This document shows, one piece after another, positions 26,421 through 37,800 of a DNA stretch of 64,000 nt; position 1 is the first letter of the stretch; each line of letters begins with the position of its first letter. Position numbers and translations under genes: made by a program. Below the pieces are notes generated by a model. The model was not told the origin of the DNA. It did no database searches and saw only the letters and a list, made by a program, of their open reading frames with translations. The DNA comes from Rhipidocladum racemiflorum (taxonomy: Eukaryota; Streptophyta; Magnoliopsida; Poales; Poaceae): assembly GCA_036346355.1 (NCBI GenBank), contig CM070585.1, forward strand, positions 387,001 through 451,000. Direction: 5' to 3'.

Positions 26421-26749
26421 AGATGTATTAGAGGAATCAGGATGATGAGGCTTAGAGAAGTGCAGATTTCAGGGGGAGATTTTTCACATACTCCTACATA
26501 AATCTCAAACATGAAGTTTGAGTACCCAACGTAAATCTTGAAGATTAACATTGAAGTTTGGGTGGATTGTACTCTTTTCCTTAAGTAAGTTTTTCATTGA
26601 AGTTTTCTTACATAAGGTTTTTGATGAGGCAATCCGTGCAACACAGCAAGCGTGTGCTATGTACTCTTTCTCCAATTATTTTTCCCAATGGGTTTTTATG
26701 GAGTTTTAATGAGGCATATGCATCTCGCAGTGAAGAGTCCAAGGGGGAG

Positions 26750-26968
26750 TGTTAGGAAACCGGATTCGTATCCGATATGGACTCTTCCTTATCTCTAAGC
26801 AGAACCACTATATATAGGAGGCAGGGGGTCACCCCATTGTAAACAAGCATACAGAATAATAAAGCAGGCCCGTTCCTCCTCATATTGTGTCTCTCGCCCT
26901 CTCTTTCTGTTCTCCAGTTTAGATCTATTAGGCAACCCCGGACTATTCGATAGCGAGGTTGTCTAACA
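26750..26968 (+). repeat. 3' LTR of the copia element
   Basis: Direct copy of the 5' LTR, starting TGTTAGG at 26750 directly after the polypurine tract and ending CTAACA at 26968. It differs from the 5' copy at scattered positions and by two single-base insertions. Confidence 0.92.
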
Positions 26969-27052
26969 CAAACATCATCTTAATGAAATCGGAGAAAATA
27001 TTCCCATCGGTCGGTATCACAGTTCAGAAGCCATCTTTGCACATCAGAATTC

Positions 27053-27161
27053 GGAGCTAGTGTGTTTTACCCAAGGTTCAAAATCTCGTCGAAATTCGGA
27101 GCTAGTGTGTTTTACCCAAGGTTCAAAATCTCGCCGAAATTTGGAGCTAGTGTGTTTTACC
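27053..27161. repeat. 45-bp tandem repeat, about 2.4 copies
   Basis: Units start at 27053, 27098 and 27143 with GGAGCTAGTGTGTTTTACC. The first two are 45 bp and almost identical, and the third is cut after 19 bp. Confidence 0.88.
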
Positions 27162-27261
27162 AATTCGATCCGAGAAGGAGTCACTCGATGCCCAACTCCC
27201 ACAGCCTCTTGGCCAGGTCCTTGCCCTTGGCTTTCTCACTCCTCTCGTACAGATTGATGTC

Positions 27262-27480
27262 ACCTATGGGTGCAGCTAGACCTGGACATGGGCCGGGCTT
27301 TTTCCGGGTGGCCCAAGGCCCGGCCGGCGAGGCACGACCCAAGCACGGGCACGGCTCGACTGAATTCAGGCCAGGTCGGGCCTAGAAATGGGGCCCGTTG
27401 GGCGGCCCAGTCCGGCCCGGATACATGGGTCGGGTTTGGGCCAGCCTGGCTCGAGCGGCCCGAAGGCCTGTGTGCTGTGA
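27262..27480. repeat. GGCCCG-rich repeat remnant, possible hAT-like element end
   Basis: Dense GGCCCGG/CCGGGC motifs (GGACATGGGCCGGGC, GGCCCAGTCCGGCCC) of the kind seen in the terminal regions of some plant hAT elements. No opposite end or target duplication was found, so the class is a guess. Confidence 0.3.
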
Positions 27481-27885
27481 TAGAAGTTGACCATTTAGAT
27501 GAGCATTGTGTCCTGGAGGAGCAAGAGCTAATCTTGACCTTTAAATTACTAAATGAGGTAGTATAAATTTAGTAACAAAGAACACACGCACAAGTGCTAA
27601 TTTATCAATTATAAAAGCGCAACGGTTGATAGCACTATAAAAAAAACAGATCCCAATTAACCCAAGATAACAAGTATGGACATATGCAGCACAATTGGAA
27701 CAGGAAATGATTTTACCATCTGAAACTAGTAAGTAGTAAGAAGTCATGTACAAGTGCAAATGACAGAAAATAGTTACTTAATATCACTATATCAGATATC
27801 TTGCCATTCCAAACATTAAAAGAAAACCCAAAAATGAAGCATGAGTAAAAGATAGCACAAAAATATTAGGCCAATATAAGAACTG

Positions 27886-28620
27886 TGTTGACGATTGGGG
27901 AGCGGGCCACCGCCGAGCTTACTTAGTTGATTGGGGGATTAACTCCGTCCCCTTCTTGCGTGAAGGGTTGCTTCCAAAGGATGCTCGGTCTCGCCAAATC
28001 AAGTACACTCAAAGAATGACGCAGGGATTTATCCTGGTTCAGGCCTCTCACCAAGGAGATAATAACCCTACTCCAGCGTGGTATGTATTGCGGCATATCT
28101 GTCTCAGTAGGTCTCTATCCCTCCCTCTAATGTCTGGGAGGTATTTATAATTTACAAGGGTGTCGGGTCGGTTACGACCCACTCCGTGCACGTCTGACCG
28201 TGTCCAACGTGGTCACAACCGAATCTTACTTCTCCGCCACATCCGCGTCCTGGGCGCAACGACTCTTCGAAGTGGCATGATCATCGCCTTGACCGTTAGT
28301 CTTAACCCCCGACCACGCAGCCAGAGTTCAAGGTCGGGCCGAGCTGATTTGACACCAGCCCGAGCGGGTGTGCCCGAGCAACATGCTCGGGCACTAGCCG
28401 AGCAACGAGCTTGCATCAGACGGGCAAGTCAAGCAGCGGCGCTCGACCCTTCTAGGTCACCTTCGGGGACGACCTCCGAGGTGCACGGGACCAGGAGGAG
28501 GAGGAGCAGGAGCCCCCGAGCGCAAAGCCTGCTCGGGGGGATGAAGCTTGATCAAATCCTCTCGGGGAGGATCCGGCCGAGCTCTTCCAAGGCCTACGGG
28601 AGCGCCTTCGCTGGGTAAGT
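27886..28620 (-). repeat. LTR-like fragment of a gypsy-type element
   Basis: On the minus strand the segment ends ...CAATCGTCAACA at 27886, a usual LTR end. It contains TTATCCTGGTTCAGGCC (plus strand), whose reverse occurs near 45990-46010 in the other LTR-like block of this window, and CTCGGGCA motifs shared with it. Both blocks probably come from related gypsy-type LTRs. The other boundary is not clear. Confidence 0.4.
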
Positions 28621-28970
28621 ATGAATTGTATTGTTTTCTATTTGATTATCGGGACCATTTGACCGGCCTCTTTGTGCAGGTGCTCAAGGTCACTATGACA
28701 GACTTCTAAGCCGCGACCATCCCCCCTGAGGTTTTCACCAAGCATACTGCCGAGCAAGACACGAAGATCGCCGACCTTGAGTGTGTGCTGGGCGGGCTGA
28801 AGGCTTCGGAAGCGGAGATCCGGCTCAAGGCCGAGGAGTCCGTCATGGTCCTCAAAGAGCGCCTCGAGCAGAGCGAGCAGGCGAGGGCGGTCCTGGAGGA
28901 GACGGTGGGGGCGTTGCGCTGCTCCGCGCTTAACGCCAACGAGGTAGCCGAACAGCTCAAGGAGGAGGTG
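28430..28970 (+). pseudogene. Transposon-derived coiled-coil ORF with an apparent intron
   Basis: An exon ending LFQGLRERLRW is followed by GTAAGT...TTTGTGCAG (28616-28679) and then by sequence that, after an early stop near 28708, reads as a heptad-rich helix (QDTKIADLECVLGGL, EEVKRA near the end). This kind of coiled-coil protein is common in annotated grass gypsy and CACTA elements. It ends abruptly where antisense LINE sequence begins at about 28972. Likely a non-functional fragment. Confidence 0.45.
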
Positions 28971-28971
28971 A

Positions 28972-31310
28972 AGCGGGCATTGCGTTTCTTCCACAGGTTC
29001 CAGAATCCGTAAATGATCGCGCCATCCGCATCCCGGCCAACCACCTTTGAAGAAACCGAACGGCAATGATGCCACCAATCGGAGATGGAGCTGTGCAAGC
29101 TAGAGGAATGGCTTACCGAAGCGACAAAACCCAGTTTGGAGAGGAAGTATGACCAATATAACTTGGCAAAAGCACAGTAAAGCATCAGATGTGTGGCCGT
29201 CTCCGAGCAAGACCTGCAAAGGCAGCAAAGGTTATCATGCGGCCATCCTCTGCGAGCCAGATTGTCCGCTGTAAGGATGCCATTCCGTAGCAGGAGCCAG
29301 GCGAAAAATTTACATTTGTTTTCAGTCCTCGCTTTCCAAATTAAACTGTGGTTGCGATCCACCATAGATCCAAGGAACTGAGCCCTGTACGTGGACTTTG
29401 CCAAATAAGTACCATCCGCGTTCCAACGCCAGGAGATTGTGTCCGGGGTGTTCGGCTCCAACTGTATATTTTGCAAGGATTGCCAGAGGGTGAGGAATTG
29501 ATGCAGTTGTTGAGGGGTTGTGATTTTCCTTAACGGGATCATCCACCTTTTACCTGTTAGTTCATGGAGAACCGAGTTGTTTCTTCTTGTAACTAAACGG
29601 AAGCACAAAGGGGCGATGTCTCTTGGTGCCTTGCCCTGCAACCATTTGGAAGTCCAGAACTTTGCTTTCTGGCCATTCCTATAGAGATTGAAGTGCTTGC
29701 ATTGAACAGCGCAAGGTTTGTTTCATTGCACAGTAATAGAGTTCCAGTCCAAAGCTTTTCTTGGTCCGACCACTGGTGCCAAAGCCACCTCTGCCTGAGT
29801 GCTATGCTAAAGAGGTTGATTTGGGGGATTGAAAGGACCAACGATGTCGCCTAGAGGGGGGGTGAATAGGCGAATTAAAAAATCGCAGCGGAATTAAAAC
29901 TGGCCGAACTGGTCAATCCGGAGTCTCCGGGTATTTGGTCCGGAGTCTCCGGCTTGTCCGGAGTGTCCGGTATTATATCCGGATACTCCGGGTTAGCTGG
30001 CTCGGGAGCGCGACTAAGACTACTCTAGCAAGCACAATAAATCACTAGAAATAGATAGCAAGAGCAACCTAGAACAAATGCTAGCAAGGATTTGAATTAA
30101 AGCTAAGCAAAGAGCTAGATCTAGCTTTACAAAGACAAATCCAAACAAGCAAGACTAGGAAGTAAAAGTGAAAGGGAGGGACACGAATTTTCACTGAAGT
30201 TCGGGTTCTTGAAGGGAACCCTACGTCTCCGTTGAGGTGGCTCGGTCGCACTTGAGCCGGGGTCTCTTTCAACCCGCTTTCCTCCCGGTGTTGCACAAAT
30301 GCACTCGCCGGCTTCACTTCTTGTCTCTTTCCTTTCGGAGGCGAGACTCGCCTTCACAAACGACCGGGGCTCACCACACGCGTTGGTAGCTCCCGGTGAC
30401 TCCTAGCCGTCTAGGAGACCTTCAACCTCCAAGAGTAATAACACCACGAAGAATCGCTTGGAGGATGAACTAGTGCTCAAAGACTAGAAATGAATGCACC
30501 TAGCACTTTACTTCTTCCTCTCCTCACCAAAATGGATCAACAACCAAATCTAATGGTGGGACGAAGTATGAGCTCTATTGAATGCTTGGAAGAGGTTAGG
30601 AGTGGCTTGAATGCTGCAATGAATGAGCTCAATACAGTTCCTAGCCGTTGGGAGAGAGTGGGGGCTTTAAATAGTCAGTTCAAAAACTAGCCGTTACTCT
30701 CGTTTTTGTACAGGCCGGAGTGTCCGGACAAATAACCCGGAGACTCCGGGTTATCCGGAGACTCCGGACACAATGTCCGGATACTCCGGACAATCTGGAA
30801 CCAAAGTGACCGAGGGGTCCAACCGGAGACTCGGACATATTGTCCGGATACTCGATTGAATCCGGACACTCGGACATAAGGTCCGACTCTCCGAGTTCAG
30901 CGACTCGGTTTGATTTCAGTTAAGGAAAATGCGAGTGTTTGAGTGCTAGTTTGTATGCAAGTTTTGACCTTGAGCACATGCACATCCTAAAACCGATTTT
31001 CCGTCGCATCCTCTTAATAAATGCGGCTATCCTTAAGACTCAAAACAAATATGAAAATTACAAGTCTTCGTCTTGATGCCGTTTTCTCGAAATTTGACGC
31101 GCTTAGGACCGTCCAATCTTATTCCGAGCTTGATGTGATCTCGATAACTGCATTAATCTTAGTTGAAGCATTTGATCACTTTAATTGTGTCATCATTAAT
31201 CACCAAAATAATTTGAGGGGCCTAGATGCACTTTCAGGGATACCTAAGCCTCCTAGATCCTTTGGGCGACATACTTTGGACCAGTTTACGAGGCAATGTC
31301 ATGTCTCTGT
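28972..31310 (-). pseudogene. 5'-truncated L1-type LINE fragment, split by an LTR insertion
   Basis: On the minus strand, 31242-31310 encodes LVNWSKVCRPKDLGGLGI, the region after the RT, and 29829 down to about 28972 continues it (IALRQRWLWHQW, then KCKFFAWLLLRNGILTADNL and a Cys/His zf-RVT domain). The same order is seen in the LINE at 56517-63848 (SWSKVCRPTELGGLGVL, RCKFFAWLMLQNRIWTA). The piece lacks endonuclease and most of the RT, and has no poly(A) tail at its low end. The gap 29830-31236 is a separate insertion. Confidence 0.8.
29830..31236. mobile_element. Solo LTR (1407 bp) nested in the LINE fragment
   Basis: Starts TGAAAGGACC and ends GCACTTTCA, so it has TG...CA ends, and is flanked by the 5-bp duplication GGGAT (29825-29829, 31237-31241). 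No coding capacity was seen. Clusters of the partly palindromic motif TCCGGAGACTCCGG lie near both ends (29915-30000 and 30710-30895). Size, ends and duplication fit a solo LTR, perhaps of a large SIRE/Maximus-like copia element; the family is an inference. Confidence 0.75.
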
Positions 31311-32179
31311 ATTTTTTTACCTCACCTTTATTTCTGTTGCGATCGGCGTTAAAAGGGGTCCCGTCTCGTTGATTCATTTCCGCCTCGCCTCACCTCCCCC
31401 AAAGGGGACGCCGCCGGCGCCGGTCGGAAGAGGGAGGTAATCCATCCAAACCCCTTCTTCAGCCAGCGTGGAGCTAGAGCAAGGCGCCAAGTGAACCCTC
31501 CTCCTCTTCCTCCTCCGCTCCACCTGCCCCCCTTCCCACGCAACGAATCGTCCCCGCTCCCCTCTTATAGCCAGCCACATCACTTTTTTGCCCCCTTTGT
31601 TTTTGCCTCCCTGCTATAGGCGCCCGGGCTAGAGGAGCCTCCCTGCACTGCGTACCATGGAGACAACGCCAAACGGCCCGCTGCTTTAATTCCCGGCCGG
31701 CCTTCTCCTCGCCGCCGTCCAAATCGAGGTTACATCTCATCACCCCTCTAGTTTTTACTACTAGTCTCCTCCTGTTTGCTGCCCTGGGGAGTTCTTGCTG
31801 CTGCACACCACCTGTTTGTTTGAATGCCTTGCCCTTGTACTTGATCAACTCAAGGATACTAAATTAGCAACAAAAAGTCTAACAGTTTCATTTGTATGCA
31901 TGGCCTCTTGCTCTTCTTAACAAGTACTCTATCTCATCTCATTTTTTTGGCACATTTCTGCTATAATTTGTCAAACAAGCATGTTCCTACTTTCCTCATT
32001 GGCCTAACTGAGGCTCACGGGACCAAGTAGCCAACAAATCATCTTTTTATTTTTGAACTCCTATAAATCATAAACCTATGATATGGTCCTTTATTTTGCA
32101 AAGTTAAAGCTAACCTGCGGGTGTGCAAGGGTTTATGAAAGGAAAATGCCTTTCCCTAAGTGGTATCCATGTGAAGCAG
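31311..32179. other. Intergenic DNA
   Basis: The 31330-31740 part is GC-rich and resembles a gene 5' end, with CT-rich runs and short frames on both strands, but no family is recognisable. The rest is featureless. Confidence 0.3.
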
Positions 32180-33800
32180 TGAAGGACCCAAATGACGATC
32201 AGAGGAGGGGTGAATGATCACAATTAAATTTTGCCCCTACTCAATGTATCCAAACAAAACCTTACTTGAAACACTCAAGTGCAAAGGAGCAAATTAGAGA
32301 AAATTTGCTCTGGCCGATACTAACGCATCACAAGGGGTGGTAGTGTTGGGCTTGCGGTACTACCGCTCTCCTTGGGCGGTAGTGCCGGAGGAGCGGTACT
32401 ACCGCTGTATATGAGCGGTAGTGTCGGCTCCAAGAACAGAGGAAGAACACAGCAGGATCTCAGAACAAAATTCGCTGTAACTTGAGATCGGCTGGTTCAA
32501 TGCCCATGAGATTTTGTATGCACCTTCTTATGGAGGTTAGGAACCTATTTCAACCTTCAATCACTCGAATTGACGTCAAAGTTCCTACCTTTATACAATC
32601 AAAGTAAATGCTCAAAATCGGGCAAAAACCAAAATCTTGGTCTTGGACTTGCTCGTGGGGTTTTGATGATCAAGGTGATCTTAGATATCCTCCCACTTGT
32701 CACGGCAAGCAAGAACACAAGAAACAAAAACCCAAAACATGATCTACAAAGAAATCTTAAAGATTGAGCAAAAAGACCGATTTCTTGCAAAGTGAAGCAA
32801 AATTTTGCCTAAATGATTGGGATATGATCTGAGAAAGATTCATCTATTAATCATTCATCCTTGGCATAAAATCCACAAGCATTTAGTAGGAGGAGAAGCA
32901 AAATCCAAATGTACGCATGTAAATTGCAAGAATTTAAATTGCAGAATTTAAATGGTTGAATTTAAGACATAATGTAAATATGGAAAGTAAATTCAGAATA
33001 ATAAGGAAATAAAATTTTATTTCTTGGATGGAAGATTTACAAAACCTCAAAACAAAGTGGGCAAAGCTCAAAGGAGCATCAAAGCCTTCAAAGAGGAGAG
33101 ACACCCTGCTCCCCTCTATTTATAACCTACTAAGTTATCCTCCACCTTTAGATAAGTTGCTTCAATCCCAAGCAAGCTTATCAAGGGCTAGATGAACTCA
33201 CTCACTCATACATGTGCTAACCCGAAACTCACTAATATAACGGGTTTTGCACGCTTCTCAAAGCAGGCTAACTTGATCGCTACTCTATCCTCTTAACCGC
33301 GATCCAACGATTTTACTTGATCCGAGCAGCTCCAAGCTAGCTTCTAATCCGTTCACTTGCCTTCTTGATTTGCAGCCACTCCGTCTCCCGTCATCCTCCG
33401 GCGATCTCTGATTGTCTGGACCTCAGCGCACCTCACCTAGTTCCGGTCATCCTTCACCTCACCATGATCTATCACCATCATCCTGCAACCATCATAGACA
33501 AGGAATCTATCACATAGCAATGTCCAAAATGATATTCAATATTTATCCAATTGCTCAAAATAAACCATATCTCATTCATAAAGTCGGCACTACCGCCTAT
33601 CTGGAGCCGGTAGTACCGCACCACCAGTACCACCGTTCCCAGGTAGCTGGTAGTGCCGCTGCCTCTAAAAATCCCTGAGAGGCGAGAGACCCTCTCTGGA
33701 AAAAGATTACCGCGTCTACGGCCGGTAGCTCCGACAGGCTGGCACCACCGCCCGTCCCAGGCCGGTAGTGCCGCCCTACACAGACAGCACATCAAATTGC
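32180..33800. repeat. Second LTR-like block with palindromic GGTAGTACC clusters
   Basis: Begins TGAAGGACCCAAATGACG followed by GAGGAGGGGTGAAT, parallel to the start of the solo LTR at 29830 (TGAAAGGACC, then GAGGGGGGGTGAAT). Clusters of GCGGTAGTACCGC-like palindromes lie at about 32323-32410 and 33585-33780. I could not find a matching end or duplication, so the right boundary is approximate. Confidence 0.45.
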
Positions 33801-34857
33801 TTAAAATTCAAAATAAATTCAAATCAAACTCGAGCACCACATGCTCAAATGCTGTCAATAACTCATCACAAACATGGATATACCTCCACATGGTCTTTCA
33901 CTATGGACCTAGAACTAACAATGTTGGAGGAATGACTAACACCCATCTTATGGGGATGACAAGGGCCCAACGATGGCTGGTCCACACCCCTTGTAAGTGG
34001 TTTTACTATTTAAAATTTATAGAAATGTATGCATGCTGCAGTGACAAAATAAGCATCTAATTCATCCTCTTTCATGCATATAGAATAGAACTACCAGGCT
34101 ATCAACAATTATCCACAGCGGTAACTTGATGTGAATGTAATTAAGAATCACAATTGAATGAATGAACAGCTCAAGTGGTAATGAAAAGCAAAGCTAGCAT
34201 TCATCTCATGTATGTCATGATGTTCCATATCATCTGACCATCTTGCAACTTTACCCAAATAAACAATTCGATAAAACGGGCTTGTTAAATGTTTACGGCC
34301 GTTAAACCAAATAAATGGCTTGATAATAGAGACAAACCTTGAAATGCCCATAAACATAACGGATAGGGGATCTTTACCGTTTTAACAGCCGTTGACAAGG
34401 TCTTAACGGTCTTTATTTAGAACACTGATGGCATCAGCATTTGTAGCTTAATTACACAAAAAAAAGTTAATTTCCGATGTAATCACATTATTGGAAGCCA
34501 TCTGTGCTCATGGGCTTTTGCCGCTTAAGTAAACATCTAATATGTTGATTTGCTGCCAATCAACTTCTAACTTTGCCAAAAAAAAAGGGTGATGAAAAAT
34601 GTGTACATACATCCATTGACAGGTGGGTTCAGTCCGTTTTATCATTCAAGCTGGACCTGGTAAATTTACATGGAAGTACATCCAAAGCGTGTGAGCCTCA
34701 TAGTATGTACATCACTTTTTATTTGTTGGCTCGAAATTTGAGAATTTACAGCTGCTTAAGAGGGAAAAAAAGCTCCCTAGTCCCTAGAATACACACATAG
34801 AACCATTTGCTTCAATTCACAAACACAATAAAATACGAACCAAATAGACGGTTAAAA
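33801..34857. other. Intergenic DNA, 3' flank of the U-box kinase gene
   Basis: No open frame or repeat that I can support. The part nearest 34857 is the likely 3' UTR of the minus-strand U-box kinase. Confidence 0.4.
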
Positions 34858-37800
34858 TCACTGTTGTTGTTTCTTTTGCCATTCTTGAATCGCAAAACGA
34901 AGGGCATTGTTGGGGGTTAACTCATAGTGAGTAAAACTGAGATAGGTCATGGGGGACATTTTATGCCCCCTTTGAAGCCAGTCTTTTATATCATCACCTT
35001 CATACGTGAATCCATCAGCAGCAATGTGTGGATCCCTCATGATCTCCTGAAATATTGCAATGATTTCAAGATTTTTTTTGAAAGAACGGACTCAATATTA
35101 TTTGAAATCAACAGTAATAGCACAAATATGGAAAATACGAGTCTCCTACCTAAGTCCTAAATGCAAATAAAATTTTAGTATATCCGACATGAAAAGGCTG
35201 CAGGTGATTAACCAGGTAAACACAAAATAATAGTTCGTGCGACATCACACAAGGCATTACATGGTTCAATTTCTTCGCTTTTCTGATTTGTTAACCATGT
35301 TGACTAGATGGAGATCTCTTTTATTTATCATCCACTCTATATATGCTGAGTGCTACGGAAATTATTTAAGCCAGCAATATGAAGCTGATTTGAAATTTGC
35401 GTTAATCTAATGTCTCATTTGCTGTGACTGACCTGTGTCATTGGGCAGATGAAATATGATGGTGCCTTGCTTTTATTGCCTGGACAGAGCACTGATGAAG
35501 ATGGATTTATCATAGTTTCCAGGACACCCCAGGCCTCCTCTGCAAGATCAGGGCGCTCCTTTCTGTCATACCGACAACATCTCAGTGCTAGGCCTGCCAA
35601 CTCTTGAGCATACTCAGGAGGCCACTCCCCTGCAGAGGCATCCAGCATCTCATGCAAGGCTCCATTGCTCAAGGCTGCCTCCACCTCGTTCTGAAGGCCT
35701 AGGGGGCTCTTGCCAGTGAGCAATCGCAGCAGCACGACCCCAAAGGAATAGACATCGCACTGCGCAGTGAGCTCCCCTGAAGCAATGTACCCTGGATCTA
35801 TGTATCCCAATGTGCCTTTTATTTGGCCTGTTCGGTGGCAAGGGGTGACTGTGGTGTTTGTCAGATTTAAGGAACGGGAAATCCCAAAGTCCCCCAGCTT
35901 CCCTACAAAGTTAGCGTCGAGAAGAACATTGGCAGGCTTCAGATCACCATGGGCAATGCCTTTTGGTTTGTTGGAGTGGAGGAAGATGAGTGCTGTGCAG
36001 ATGTCAGCAGCAATTCTGACGCGCATTCTCCATGAGAGTGGCTCTGTGTGGTGCTTGCATTGGAGACGGTCCTCCAGGCTTCCATTTGGCAATAATTCAT
36101 AAACCAACGCTTTGGCCTCCCTGCACACCCCTATGAGAGTGACGAGGTTCGGATGTCTCATCCTACATAGAATTTCTACCTGCAATATGTAGGCAAATTA
36201 CATATTTAGATACACATTTTTTCTACTTTTTTCACGTGATAACCTTACAATATTATTACCTCGTCGGTGAACTCTTTCTCTCCTATTACGCCTTCACGGT
36301 TGAATTTCTTTATAGCCACAGTAGTATGACGGAGAAAACCCTTGTAGACACTGGCACATCCTCCATGTCCAATCTCTTTGGAGTTATCGAAATTGTCGGT
36401 TGCTTCTTTGATCTCTGTGTAGCTAAACTCTGTCGAGGCAAGTTCACCGGTAGAGACAAATATGCTGTTGCCGTTTATTCTGTGCATCTCTTCAGCTTCT
36501 CTTAGGGCATCTTCTTTCTGACACTGCAGCTCTCGTTGCAGCTCTTCCAACAGGGAGTTGGTCTGGAGAAGCTTCTTCTCCAGTTCTGCCTTGTGCTCGT
36601 TTTCCTTCTGCAGCTCATTGTATATCTGGAGGTTCTCTTTCTCTAGATTAACCTTTTCTCTGGTCAGTGTTTCCTCTACCTCCCTTTTTTCTTTGCAGAG
36701 CGAATTCTCCCGTGCTTTGAACTGCAATAAAATGATTTGAATACATGAAAAGGCGCACCTGCCATTTAAGAAAATTTGCTTGTATTTACCTTGCTGGCAC
36801 ATGGAATTTCTCAAAAAAACTATTGCTTATAGTTAGAGAAAAGAGTGAGTAGAAAACGGTATGATTAAGAAAGCATAATGGCAAACGAAAAAAATTGGCA
36901 ATAACAAATGTCATACCATCATAGAAGCTTCAAACAGGTCTCGCTCGGCTTTTTGCCGGCCCTCAGATGCTTCCTTTCTTGAGCGCTCTAGCTCATTGCG
37001 TACGTGCTGCAGTTGCTCAAATACTTCATTTTGTAAGCCAGTTTCCACCTGTAAAAGATCATGGTTTGCTTTGAGTCCAATAAATATCAGAGCATTATCC
37101 TAGTACCGGAAGTTTTTTTTTTTTTGGTTGCAAAATTGAGACAAAAAAATTAAGTGCTTCTATGCTTTTTCTTCTAATACAACTTGCACGAATCTTGAAA
37201 CAAGCAAAGAGGTATGTAATAATCATCTACCCTTCATTCATTCTTTAATATCTGTGCAACTTTAATAAAGAATAGCATAGAAGCACCTCTCAAAAATTTA
37301 AGGTCTTCGCTAGTCAATCAACTCTCAGTGACCTTTGTAGTGCAAGGATGCTAGAGAAAGATTGTACAAGTTGTTAACTTTGAGTTTTGACATAATGCTG
37401 TTGAACAAAAGGCAGTGCTGCTTGAGTATGACCATGCATGGCACGGCCATGAACATTGTGGTGTCGACCAAGGCCCCTTAGGGTTTTGGTGTGAACATTT
37501 TTTTATGGCATAGTAGTTAATTTTGGCAATTAAGTTCCTTCTCTGCAGAACAGGTGCAGCCTTACGGCTGTGCTTAGAGAACTTTGTTCAGTCCAATATG
37601 ACTTACCATGGAATGCTGCAGGTGCTCTTCATAGCTGACAATTGAAACTGGTGCTGGTGGTCCATCCGTACTATCCAAGTCCTCCAGGCTTGACGAGGAG
37701 GACCCTCCATTGCTCTGGTGACTGGAGTCCGGAGAGCAATTTTTTGGTGCCAAATCAATCGAGTGACACGCCACAGGCGATATCTTCTCCACATTGTTTG

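Larger units (their letters stand above)
19849..26968 (+). mobile_element. Degenerate Ty1-copia LTR retrotransposon
   Basis: 7120-bp element with LTRs of 217 and 219 bp (19849-20065, 26750-26968), TG...CA ends, and the 5-bp target duplication CAAAC at 19844-19848 and 26969-26973. A polypurine tract (AAGGGGGAG) precedes the 3' LTR. Order inside is gag, protease, integrase, RT, RNase H, as in copia elements. Coding sequence is interrupted by stops and frameshifts throughout, so it is not autonomous. By eye the LTRs differ at about 8 substitutions and 2 single-base indels, so the insertion is not recent. Confidence 0.93.

Noticed and set aside
28706..29641. 311-codon minus-strand open frame taken as one gene
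   Set aside because: Only its first two thirds match LINE zf-RVT sequence. The rest is the antisense of a coiled-coil transposon ORF and is open by composition.
32180..34030. Exact borders and target duplication for the second LTR-like block
   Set aside because: Candidate ends were tested by eye (AAGCA, ATCCA and CTATG flanks) and none matched on both sides.
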